Source: an uncultured Clostridia bacterium
Lineage (GTDB): Bacteria; Bacillota; Clostridia; Christensenellales; UBA1750
NCBI GenBank assembly: GCA_904393115.1
Contig: CAJFMX010000005.1
Location: 44,234-108,233, forward strand
Length of the DNA: 64,000 nucleotides
Direction of reading: 5' to 3'
Numbering within the stretch: the first letter of the stretch is position 1; every line of letters begins with the position of its first letter. The notes under the pieces are model-generated. The model was not told where the DNA came from, did not search any database, and worked only from the letters and a program-made list of their open reading frames with translations. Shown in pieces: positions 44,050 to 51,906 of the stretch. The position numbers and the translations under genes were made by a program.

Positions 44050-45813
44050 ATGATCAACGGCAATACCCAGGGCATCCGGCAGGCGCTCCTTGCGCAGATG
44101 GAGGCCATGCAGGAAATCGAGTGCGACCGGGACGTGTTCCTTCCCGAGGCCTTGATGCAGGAGATGGCGCGCTTTACGGGCCTGCTCAACCGCGAAATCT
44201 CCGTCTACCTCTCCCGCAGCGGCAGCGTGCTGGACGTGACCATCGGCGACGCGGACACCGTGGGCCTTCCGGAGGTCCACAGGCGGCGCTCGCTGGCGCG
44301 CCTTTCGGGCGTGCGCTGCATCCACACCCACCCCGGCGGGGACAGCACGCTCTCCGACGTGGACCTGCAGTCCCTGCAGCGCTTAAAGCTCGACGCCATG
44401 GCCGCCATCGGCGTCACCGCGGAGGGCCGCGCCCGGGCGCTCTCGGTCGCCTTCCTCGACGAGCCGGGCAGGGAGGGGCAGTACAAGCTGCTGCTCGCCG
44501 GCCCGTTCCCGGCAAACCGCGTGCCGCAGGCCGGGCTCATGCAGCAGATCGAGGAGGCGGACGCGCGCATCAGCGCGGCGCTCCCCCCGCCCCAGCGCAC
44601 GGTGGAGCGCGCGATCGTCGTCGGCCTGTGCGAGAGCGAGGACGCCCCCTCGCTGCTGGAGCTCGCGCGCCTTGCGGACACGGCCGGGGCGCAGGTCGTC
44701 TATCGCCTCTTCCAGAACCGGTCGCGCGCGGAATCGGCCACCTACATCGGCTCGGGCAAGGCGCAGGAGATCTCCCTGCTCGTCGGCAGCGCGGACATCG
44801 ACCTTGTGATCGTGGACGACGAGCTCACCGGCGCGCAGGTGCGCAACCTGGAGGAGATCGTGGGCTGCCGCGTTGTGGACCGCACCGCGCTGATCCTGGA
44901 CATCTTCGCCCAGCGCGCGACCACGCGCGAGGGCAAGCTGCAGGTGGAGCTCGCGCAAATGCAGTACCAGCTCCCGCGGCTGACGGGCCTGGGCGTCGCG
45001 CTCTCGCGCCTGGGCGGCGGCATCGGCACGCGCGGCCCGGGCGAGACGAAGCTGGAGGTGGACCGCCGGCGCATCCGCCGCCGCATCACGGACATCTCCC
45101 GCGAGCTCAAGGAGGTCAAGCGCCAGCGCAACCAGCGGCGGGAGCGCCGCGAGCGCAACGAGGTGCCCGTCGTGGCGCTCGTGGGCTATACCAACGCGGG
45201 CAAGTCCTCCCTGCTCAACCTGCTCTCGGGCGCAAACGTCCTGGCGGAGGACAAGCTCTTTGCCACGCTGGACCCGGTCACGCGGCGCATCCGCCTGCCC
45301 AGCGGCATGGACTGCCTGCTGGTGGACACGGTCGGCTTCATCAGCAAGCTGCCGCACGACCTGGTGGACGCCTTCCAATCCACCCTGGAGGAGGCGCTGC
45401 ACGCGGACCTGCTGCTCATCGTGCAGGACGTGGCCGACCCGAACTTCGCGGACCAGGCGGTGGTCGTGGACCAGGTGCTCACTTCCCTTGGCGCGGGCGG
45501 CAAGCCGGTCCTTCGCGCCTACAACAAGCACGACCTGGCCCCGGAGGTGTCCGCCGACCGGGAGGACGTCGTGCTGCTGTCGACCAGGACGGGCGAGGGC
45601 GTGCCGGAGCTCCTCGCCGCCATCCAGTCGCGCCTGCAGCACCTGCACCGCCGGCTCGAGCTCACCGTGCCCTACGACCGGGGCGACGTCGTCTCCTTTC
45701 TGCACAAGTACGGGTCCGTGCTGGAGGAGGAGTACGGCGAGGCGGGCTGCCGCATCTGCGCCCTGGTCGACCCGGTCACCGAGGAGCGCGCGCGCAAGAT
45801 GCTGGAGCGCTGA
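44050..45813 (+). CDS. hflX: HflX GTPase with N-terminal JAMM-like domain
   Basis: 587 aa, longer than the ~420 aa of Bacillus or E. coli HflX. Residues 1-190 hold an N-terminal domain with E49 and H92-T-H94-P..S102..D105, i.e. HxH-x7-S-x2-D, the JAMM/MPN metalloprotease signature. Residues 191-370 are the HflX nucleotide-binding-like domain with GGIGTRGPGETKLEVDRRRIR; G1 GYTNAGKSS starts at 379, G3 DTVGF, G4 NKHD. HflX splits stalled or hibernating ribosomes. Strand is plus, with a strong hairpin (45819) shared with the convergent gene. Confidence 0.93.
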   Translation: MINGNTQGIRQALLAQMEAMQEIECDRDVFLPEALMQEMARFTGLLNREISVYLSRSGSVLDVTIGDADTVGLPEVHRRRSLARLSGVRCIHTHPGGDSTLSDVDLQSLQRLKLDAMAAIGVTAEGRARALSVAFLDEPGREGQYKLLLAGPFPANRVPQAGLMQQIEEADARISAALPPPQRTVERAIVVGLCESEDAPSLLELARLADTAGAQVVYRLFQNRSRAESATYIGSGKAQEISLLVGSADIDLVIVDDELTGAQVRNLEEIVGCRVVDRTALILDIFAQRATTREGKLQVELAQMQYQLPRLTGLGVALSRLGGGIGTRGPGETKLEVDRRRIRRRITDISRELKEVKRQRNQRRERRERNEVPVVALVGYTNAGKSSLLNLLSGANVLAEDKLFATLDPVTRRIRLPSGMDCLLVDTVGFISKLPHDLVDAFQSTLEEALHADLLLIVQDVADPNFADQAVVVDQVLTSLGAGGKPVLRAYNKHDLAPEVSADREDVVLLSTRTGEGVPELLAAIQSRLQHLHRRLELTVPYDRGDVVSFLHKYGSVLEEEYGEAGCRICALVDPVTEERARKMLER

Positions 45814-45861
45814 AGGCAAAACAAGAGGAGGGCGCGGGAAGTTTTCCCGCGCCCTCCTCTT
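45814..45861 (-). terminator. Terminator between hflX and the convergent small gene
   Basis: A perfect 20-bp stem (ACAAGAGGAGGGCGCGGGAA with complement) and 3-nt loop. On the minus strand TTTTG follows, so it best serves the minus-strand gene; on the plus strand the U-tract is poor. Confidence 0.78.
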
Positions 45862-45915
45862 GTGGCGCTCCGGCCTTGTGCTCCTGTTCCCCTTCCGGGC
45901 TGCGCCGCTTGAGGA

Positions 45916-46302
45916 TCAGCCCGTGCACGAGGTTCCCCTTCCCGCGCTTGAGGGAGAGGGAGCCGCGATGGCGATGCCCAGCGCCCCGATGAAGTCCACG
46001 ATCAGGTCCCCCATGGTGTCCTGCAGAGCCGCCTGGCCGGTCAGCGCCTCCCCGCCTTCCAGGGCGTATTTCTGCATGTTGGTCTGGAACAGCACGTCCA
46101 GCGCCAGGGCAAAGCAGAACGTGAACAGCGCCACAAACGCCGGGCTCATGCTCACGGGGATGCCCAGCAGGCATTGCAGCAGCATGCGCACATAGTCGCC
46201 CTTCGTGCGCGCAAAGCGCGCATCCGCGCGGGCCGGCGCAAACAGGAGCACAAACCCGCCGGAAATCCGCGGCCAGTCCCAGTTTCTCCTCCGTTTCGCC
46301 AT
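45916..46302 (-). CDS. YjdF/DUF2238-like small membrane protein, C-terminus possibly frameshifted
   Basis: 128 aa as read. A basic N-terminus, then hydrophobic helices; FQTNMQKYALEGG..DTMGDLIVDFIGALGIAIA matches the DUF2238/YjdF signature. After IAIA the frame gives APSPSSAGRGTSCTG and stops. One extra base in the run GCGGC would instead give SLSLKRGKGNLVHGLILKR, which looks like a natural cytoplasmic tail. So a single-base deletion or sequencing error is likely. ATG at 46302 follows AAAGGAGAG by 5 nt. Confidence 0.55.
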   Translation of the reverse strand: MAKRRRNWDWPRISGGFVLLFAPARADARFARTKGDYVRMLLQCLLGIPVSMSPAFVALFTFCFALALDVLFQTNMQKYALEGGEALTGQAALQDTMGDLIVDFIGALGIAIAAPSPSSAGRGTSCTG

Positions 46303-46325
46303 GCGATCTCTCCTTTTCCAAAGAA

Positions 46326-46366
46326 GAGGGCGGCATCCGGCGGCGCCGCGCCGAATGTCGCCCTCC
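46326..46366 (-). terminator. Terminator-like hairpin after the GH97 gene
   Basis: GAGGGCG..GCCGC pairs with imperfections, then TTCTTTG on the minus strand. The U-tract is poor. Confidence 0.4.
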
Positions 46367-46381
46367 TTTGCGGACCCCGGG

Positions 46382-48265
46382 TCAGTCCGCCTTCTTTTCC
46401 AGCATCAGGGCAAAGCCGCCGTTGGCCGCAAGGGGGATGTCCAGCGCGTCGCCCTTCTTGACGGGGAAGGACTCCACGCGCATCCGGTGCAGGTCGTGCG
46501 CGTGCAGCGCGGGCCGGCCGGGCATGGCGTCCAGCTTTGCGCAGAGCGCGGCATCCGCCGGGGGCAGCGCGCCCTCCGCCGCGTCAAAGGGCGTCTCGTC
46601 CCCCAGATCGTCGGCAAAGAGGGAGGCCGTGTACGCGGCGCCCTCTTCGAGGAAGTCCAGCTCCAGCCGGACGTTGCGCGGCCGCCGGGCGCAGATGCCC
46701 GCGGCAAACCAGTCCTCGCCCTTGCGGCGGGCCATGGTCACAAAGGACGCGGGGTACGCCTCCAGCACGCGCGTCTCGTCCCAGGCGGTGGGCACCTTGG
46801 ACAGGAACGGCCGCGCCGGGTGCGCGAGCACCGTCTCCGCCCGCTCGCCGATGTGCAGAACATAGGAGGTGAAGATCACCGTCAGGGCGGTCTGGTGCGC
46901 GTCGGTCGTGCCGGTCAGGTAGGCGCGGTAGCAGACGGGCGTGTAGTCCATGGGGCCCATGGCGTTGCGCGTAAAGGGCAGGGTGCAGTTGTGCGCCGCA
47001 TCCGGACCCATGGGCAGGATGTTCGAGAAGTTCTGCAGGTACTCCCCGCCCAGCACGCCCTCGCGCGTCAGCACGTGCGGCCAGGTGCGGATCTCGCCCG
47101 CGGGCTTCATTGCGCCGTGGAAGTTGACCATGAGGCGGTACTTCGCCGCGATGCGCGCCAGGTAGTCGTACTGCTTCACGCGCTCGGCGCGGTCGCTCTC
47201 GAAGAAGTCGATCTTGACGCCCACCACGCCCCAGGAGGACCAGAGCTTGAACTTCTCCTCCGCGATCTCCGGCGAGCGCACGTCCTTGCTGTGCTCCCAG
47301 AGCCAGATCTTGACGTTCCGCTCCGCGGCGTACTTGACCAGCTCCGGGATGTCGACGTTCCCCGGCCAGCCGCCGTCCGCCAAATAGTAGGGGAAGCCCA
47401 TCTGCGCGGCATAGTCCACGTATTCGCGGCAGCGCTTGGGGTCGCGGGTGGAGTCGTTCTCCGCCATCCAGCTCCAGGCCGCGACGCCCGGCTGGACAAA
47501 GGAGGTGTCCTCCACGATGGAGGGCGGGTTGAGGTTTTCCAGCGTGTTGGAGGTCACGATGTCGTTGAGGTCGCCGCAGAGCACGACGCGCCAGGGCGTC
47601 GTCACGGGGAAGTGCGTCAGCGTGGGGCTGAGCTGGTCCGGCGCGCGCTGCACCATCAGCCGCTGCGGGTCCTCGCGCGTGGAGAGCAGGTTGCTTCCGC
47701 CGTAGTCGCCAAAGACCGCGGCCTCCGCATAGAGCGCCCAGACGCCCGCGCCGCAGTCCACCAGCACCGGGAAGGCCAGGCGGTTCTGGTACAGGTCGCA
47801 CTTGGGGATGGGGTAGTACATGTCCTCGTAGGTGAAGAGGTACTTCATGCCGTAGACGTCGCCGGCGCCGGCCGGGATGGAAAAGCCGGTCCGCTCCCCG
47901 AGGACGGAGGCGTTCCCCTCGCCCCCGGCGATGAGGCGCAGGGCCACGCCGTCGTCGTAGGCGCGGCCTTCGACCTGCAGCGTCTCCTCGTGCTTTTCCA
48001 GCAGGAGCGTCAGGGTGTTGGCGTGGTTTTCGCACGGGCTCTTCTTGAAAGCGGGCAGGGTGTAGGTCTCCTGGATGGAGGCGTAGTTGCTCGAAACGAG
48101 GGTGAGGCCGCAGCTCAGGTCCGCCTGGCGCAGCAGCAGGCCCAGGGGCGAGCGGTCCACGACGGTCACGCCGTCCTTTTCCGCCGTGTAGTGCAGCGCG
48201 CCCTCGCGCAGGGTGACGGTCAGCTTCACCCGCCCATTGGGCGATTGGATGGAAAACCGGGGCAT
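46382..48265 (-). CDS. GH97 glycoside hydrolase
   Basis: 627 aa, the size of GH97. No signal peptide is evident. N-terminal beta-sandwich, then the (beta/alpha)8 catalytic part with WSWMAENDSTRDPKRCREYVDYAAQMGFPYYLADGGW and GVVGVKIDFFESD, where D353 is the candidate nucleophile of retaining GH97 enzymes. GH97 includes alpha-glucosidases and alpha-galactosidases; the KIDF arrangement suggests the retaining, galactosidase-like branch (inference). It has its own promoter, and the next upstream gene is divergent. Confidence 0.85.
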   Translation of the reverse strand: MPRFSIQSPNGRVKLTVTLREGALHYTAEKDGVTVVDRSPLGLLLRQADLSCGLTLVSSNYASIQETYTLPAFKKSPCENHANTLTLLLEKHEETLQVEGRAYDDGVALRLIAGGEGNASVLGERTGFSIPAGAGDVYGMKYLFTYEDMYYPIPKCDLYQNRLAFPVLVDCGAGVWALYAEAAVFGDYGGSNLLSTREDPQRLMVQRAPDQLSPTLTHFPVTTPWRVVLCGDLNDIVTSNTLENLNPPSIVEDTSFVQPGVAAWSWMAENDSTRDPKRCREYVDYAAQMGFPYYLADGGWPGNVDIPELVKYAAERNVKIWLWEHSKDVRSPEIAEEKFKLWSSWGVVGVKIDFFESDRAERVKQYDYLARIAAKYRLMVNFHGAMKPAGEIRTWPHVLTREGVLGGEYLQNFSNILPMGPDAAHNCTLPFTRNAMGPMDYTPVCYRAYLTGTTDAHQTALTVIFTSYVLHIGERAETVLAHPARPFLSKVPTAWDETRVLEAYPASFVTMARRKGEDWFAAGICARRPRNVRLELDFLEEGAAYTASLFADDLGDETPFDAAEGALPPADAALCAKLDAMPGRPALHAHDLHRMRVESFPVKKGDALDIPLAANGGFALMLEKKAD

Positions 48266-48301
48266 TTTGTTCCCCTCCTTTTTCTAGCGTTTTCTGCCTT
48301 A

Positions 48302-48330
48302 ATGGTAGCAGTTTGCCTTTCGCCTGGCAA
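48302..48330 (-). promoter_or_regulatory. Promoter of the GH97 gene
   Basis: TTGCCA, a 17-nt spacer and TACCAT on the minus strand, about 40 nt before the start. Confidence 0.5.
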
Positions 48331-48437
48331 GATGTTTTTCCAGGGCGCGCGCAAGGAAATGGCACGGCCCGGGAATACTGGGACCAGAGCGCGCGTTCGG
48401 GTTCCCCCGCGCGCCTGGAAAGGGGTTTTCGGAGAAA

Positions 48438-49463
48438 ATGAAACGCACGCTGCTTCTGCTCCTGCTCGCCCTCGCGCTGACGGGCTGTGCCTGCTCCACA
48501 TCGCCGGGCGGGCGCTCGCCCGCTCCCTCGCCCTCCCTGCGGGCGGCTGCCTCCGCCGCGCCCGCGCCCACGGCGGCGGCCTCCCCGCAGCCGGCGGCCG
48601 ATTATGCGCTCCCGGAGCAGCTCACCATCGGGGACAACGGGGTGCCGCTGGTCGAGGTGTACCTGGCGGAGGAAGAGGTCGTGGAGACCATGGACTTTGA
48701 GAGCTATCTGGCCGGGGTCCTGGCGGGCGAGATGCACAACGACTGGCCGCTGGAGGCGCTCAAGGCGCAGGCCATCATCGCGCGCACGTTCGCGCTACGC
48801 TTTATCGAGGACGGCGGCTCTCGGTACGCAGGCGCGCAGCTCTCCACGGACATCGACGAGGCGCAGGCCTACGACATGAACCAGGTGAACGACCGCATCC
48901 GCCAGGCGGTCGAGGAGACGCGCGGCCTGGTCATCCTCTGCGAGGGGGAGCCGATCCAGGCCTGGTTCCACGCGCACGCGGGCGGCGTGACGGCTCTGGC
49001 GCAGGAGGGACTGGGCTATGACGAGGCCGAGCCGCCCTACACGCGCTCGGTGCAGGTGCGCGAGTCGCCCTCCGCGCCGGAGGACGTGCGCGCCTGGACG
49101 GCGACCTTCCCCCTCGCGCGCGTGCAGTCCGCGCTGGACGCCCTGGGCGGCGGGGACGCCGCGGCGCTGGCCATCGGCGAGCGCGGCCCCTCCGGGCGCG
49201 TCACGACGCTGACCGCCGGCGAGACCACGGTCCGCGCGGTGGACTTCCGCCGGGAGATCGGGAGCACGGAGATGAAGTCCACGCTCCTTACGGACCTGAG
49301 CGTGGGCGAGGAGGGCGTCACGATCTCCGGCTCGGGCTACGGCCACGGGGTCGGCATGTCCCAGTGGGGCGCCTATGAGATGGCATCCGACGGAAAGACC
49401 GCGCAGGAGATCATCGAGGCCTTCTACCAGAACATCGAGATCGTCCGCGTCTACGGGGAGTGA
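48438..49463 (+). CDS. SpoIID/LytB-domain lipoprotein
   Basis: 341 aa. Lipobox LTGC with C17 and a Ser/Pro/Ala linker to about 55, then a SpoIID domain: MDFESYLAGVLAGEMHNDWPLEALKAQAIIARTFALR, GEPIQAWFHAHAGG, and the terminal GYGHGVGMSQWGAYEMAS. It is a paralogue of the sporulation SpoIID at 24347, but lipid-anchored and placed outside any sporulation cluster. It should cleave or bind glycan strands at the membrane surface. ATG with GGAG 4 nt upstream in CGGAGAAAATG. Confidence 0.85.
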   Translation: MKRTLLLLLLALALTGCACSTSPGGRSPAPSPSLRAAASAAPAPTAAASPQPAADYALPEQLTIGDNGVPLVEVYLAEEEVVETMDFESYLAGVLAGEMHNDWPLEALKAQAIIARTFALRFIEDGGSRYAGAQLSTDIDEAQAYDMNQVNDRIRQAVEETRGLVILCEGEPIQAWFHAHAGGVTALAQEGLGYDEAEPPYTRSVQVRESPSAPEDVRAWTATFPLARVQSALDALGGGDAAALAIGERGPSGRVTTLTAGETTVRAVDFRREIGSTEMKSTLLTDLSVGEEGVTISGSGYGHGVGMSQWGAYEMASDGKTAQEIIEAFYQNIEIVRVYGE

Positions 49464-49481
49464 GGGGAGCGCGCCCCGCGC

Positions 49482-50141
49482 TCACCGGCCGGCCATGTCC
49501 TCCAGCTTGGAGATGCTCGCATTGGAGCCGATGGCCACGAGCACGTCGTCCTTCTCCAGGGCGTCGATGCCCTGCGGCGCGACGGAGATGTCCCCGCCGA
49601 CGTGGCGGATGGCCATGACGTTGATGCCGTAACGCACGCGCAGGTTGAGCTCCCGCATGTTCTTGCCCACCCACTGCGGCGGGACGCTGATCTCGACCAG
49701 GGAATAGTCGGGCGAGAGCTCGATGTAGTCCAGGATGTTGGTCGACACGAGGTTGTACGCCGTGCGCGCGCCCATGTCCCGCTCCGGGAAGACGACCTTG
49801 TCCGCGCCGACGCGCTGGAGCACCTTGGCGTGCAGGTCGCTCTTGGCCTTTGTCAGCACGTACTTGACCCCCAGCTCCTTGCAGAGCATGGTGACCAGGA
49901 TGCTGGCCTGCAGGTCGCTGCCGATGGAGACCACGGCCACGTCGAAGTTGCGCAGGCCGAGCGAGCCGAGCTCCGCCTCGTCCGTCGCGTCCGCGCAGAC
50001 GGCGTGCGTCACGGAGTCCGCGATCTCCTCCACGCGCTCGACGCTGCGGTCGATGGCCAGCACCTCGTGCCCCATCCGGTACAGTTCCGTCGCCACGGAG
50101 ACGCCGAAGCGCCCCAGGCCGATTACGACAAATTGTTTCAT
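49482..50141 (-). CDS. ktrA: KtrA-type potassium uptake regulatory subunit (RCK)
   Basis: 219 aa. RCK_N Rossmann domain opens MKQFVVIGLGRFGVSVATELYRMGHEVLAIDRS (GxGxxG..D), and RCK_C follows (SLVEISVPPQWVGKNMRELNLRVRYGINVMAI). It binds nucleotide and gates the KtrB channel. The ATG at 50141 lies 9 nt after GGGAGGA; an alternative upstream start at 50159 adds MGGRNS. 31 bp after ktrB. Confidence 0.92.
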   Translation of the reverse strand: MKQFVVIGLGRFGVSVATELYRMGHEVLAIDRSVERVEEIADSVTHAVCADATDEAELGSLGLRNFDVAVVSIGSDLQASILVTMLCKELGVKYVLTKAKSDLHAKVLQRVGADKVVFPERDMGARTAYNLVSTNILDYIELSPDYSLVEISVPPQWVGKNMRELNLRVRYGINVMAIRHVGGDISVAPQGIDALEKDDVLVAIGSNASISKLEDMAGR

Positions 50142-50172
50142 AGAATTTCTTCCTCCCAATCCCCTGCGGGGT

Positions 50173-51585
50173 TTAGCCGATCATGACCTTGCCCTCGGGA
50201 TAAATCAGATGGTTCTGCCCCTTGGGATGGCGGCGCGTGATCCCCAGGGCGATGGTGAGCAGGCCCACGCGGCCGACGAACATCACGACGCACATCAGGA
50301 TCTTGCCCGCCGCGTTGAGCTCCGCCGTGACGCCGATGGTCAGGCCCACCGTGCCGAAGGCGGAGATCACCTCGTACATGATGTTGCTGGAATTGACCGC
50401 CTCCGAAGGCTCCAGCAGCAGCGTCAGCAGCAGATAGGAGACGATGATGAGCGTCAACGCGAGGGTGAAGAGCACGACCGCGCGGTTCATCTGCCCCTGG
50501 TTGACCGTCCGCCGGAAGACGACCACGCGCTCCCGGCCGCGCAGCACGTTGTAAATCAATAGGAAGAACAGGCCGAACGTCGTCGTCTTCAAGCCGCCGC
50601 CCGTGGAGGCCGGGGAGGCGCCGATGAACATCAGGATCATCGTCAGCATGAGCGAGGGCGGGGTCAGGTCCGCCTGGTTGAGCGTGTTGTACCCGGCTGT
50701 GCGCGCGGTCACGGACTGGAACAGCGCGTTGATCGGCCGCATGTAGGGGTACATCTCCGGGTCCGCAAGCGTGCGCGGGTTCTCGATCTCCAGCACAAAA
50801 AAGCAGATCGCGCCGCCCAGGGTCAGGATGGCGGAAATCACCAGCACGAGCTTGGAGTGCAGCGACAGGCGCGCAAAGCGCAGGTGGTTCCGCTGCAGGT
50901 CGAACAGCACGGAAAACCCGATGCCCCCCACCGTGATCAGCGCGCAGATGATGAGCTGCACCACGGGGTCATTTTTATAGTAGGAAAATCCTCCCACCAG
51001 GTCGAATCCCGCGTTGCAGAAAGCCGAAATCGAGTGGAAGACCGAGTGCCAGACGCCGCGCGCCACGCCGTGCTCGGGGATCATGCGCGTCATGAGCAGC
51101 ACCGCGCCGATGCCCTCGATGGCAAGGACCAGCACCACGATGCGCACGGTCAGGGCGACCATGCCCTGCAGCCCCTCCTGGTTCAGGCTGTTGGAGATGA
51201 CCAGGCGCTCGCTGAGCGTGATGCGCCGGCGCAGAAGGATCAGGATCAGCGTGCTCAGCGTCATGAACCCCAGGCCCCCGACCTGGATGAGCGCGATCAG
51301 CGCCACCTGCCCAAAGAGCGTAAGGTCGCTCCCGGGGTCGACGACCGTAAGGCCCGTCACGCACACGGCCGAGGTCGCCGTAAACAGCGCGTCCAGGAAG
51401 GGGAGGCGCTCGCCCGTGCTGGCCAGCGGCAGGTGCAGCAGCAGCGCGCCGAGGAGGATGAGCGCGCCAAAGCCCAGCATCAGCACGCGCGAGGGCGAGG
51501 TCACCGCCTTTTTGACCTTCAGCCGCGCAAGGGAATGGGGGGCGGCAATGGCGTGCAGCCAGGTTCGAATTCCGATTCTTCTCAT
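50173..51585 (-). CDS. ktrB: KtrB/TrkH-type potassium transporter
   Basis: 470 aa with four M-P-M repeats. The four filter loops each hold the conserved Gly: SAVCVTGLTV, SAFCNAGFD, ARTAGYNTL and SAFGTVGLTIG. M2C has GGGLKTTTFGLFFLLIYNVLRGRERV. It couples K+ uptake, probably with Na+, together with ktrA. ATG at 51585 follows GGAG by 7 nt. First gene of the ktrBA operon with its own promoter. Confidence 0.94.
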   Translation of the reverse strand: MRRIGIRTWLHAIAAPHSLARLKVKKAVTSPSRVLMLGFGALILLGALLLHLPLASTGERLPFLDALFTATSAVCVTGLTVVDPGSDLTLFGQVALIALIQVGGLGFMTLSTLILILLRRRITLSERLVISNSLNQEGLQGMVALTVRIVVLVLAIEGIGAVLLMTRMIPEHGVARGVWHSVFHSISAFCNAGFDLVGGFSYYKNDPVVQLIICALITVGGIGFSVLFDLQRNHLRFARLSLHSKLVLVISAILTLGGAICFFVLEIENPRTLADPEMYPYMRPINALFQSVTARTAGYNTLNQADLTPPSLMLTMILMFIGASPASTGGGLKTTTFGLFFLLIYNVLRGRERVVVFRRTVNQGQMNRAVVLFTLALTLIIVSYLLLTLLLEPSEAVNSSNIMYEVISAFGTVGLTIGVTAELNAAGKILMCVVMFVGRVGLLTIALGITRRHPKGQNHLIYPEGKVMIG

Positions 51586-51635
51586 TTTTATGCTCCGCAG
51601 TTTCGTTCTCCGTTTTTTCCATGGCAGTCAAGGGT

Positions 51636-51664
51636 ATTGTACCCCCTGCCGCCGCAAACGTCAA
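51636..51664 (-). promoter_or_regulatory. Promoter of ktrBA
   Basis: TTGACG, a 17-nt spacer and TACAAT on the minus strand, about 50 nt before ktrB. Confidence 0.65.
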
Positions 51665-51835
51665 TCGTTCGGCGTTTTCACAAAAAAAGTTTTTCCTTTT
51701 TCTTTTTGATGAATCTTTCGACAGTCAATCTTCGTCTTAATAGAGGAACGCTCCCTCATTTCCCACGCGGATTTGCGGGCTTCGTTTCCCAAATCCGTTA
51801 CAATTTGAATTTTTCTGTCAAAACGCCGCCAGGGT

Positions 51836-51864
51836 TTGCAATCCCGCAGCCTTTGTGCTACACT
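51836..51864 (+). promoter_or_regulatory. Promoter of the CotH-VTC-DUF4956 operon
   Basis: TTGCAA, a 17-nt spacer and TACACT, 42 nt before the CotH-domain gene. Confidence 0.6.
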
Positions 51865-51906
51865 AGGCAGGCCGAACGGATTCGCTTTGTGGAAAGGACT
51901 GTTGAA

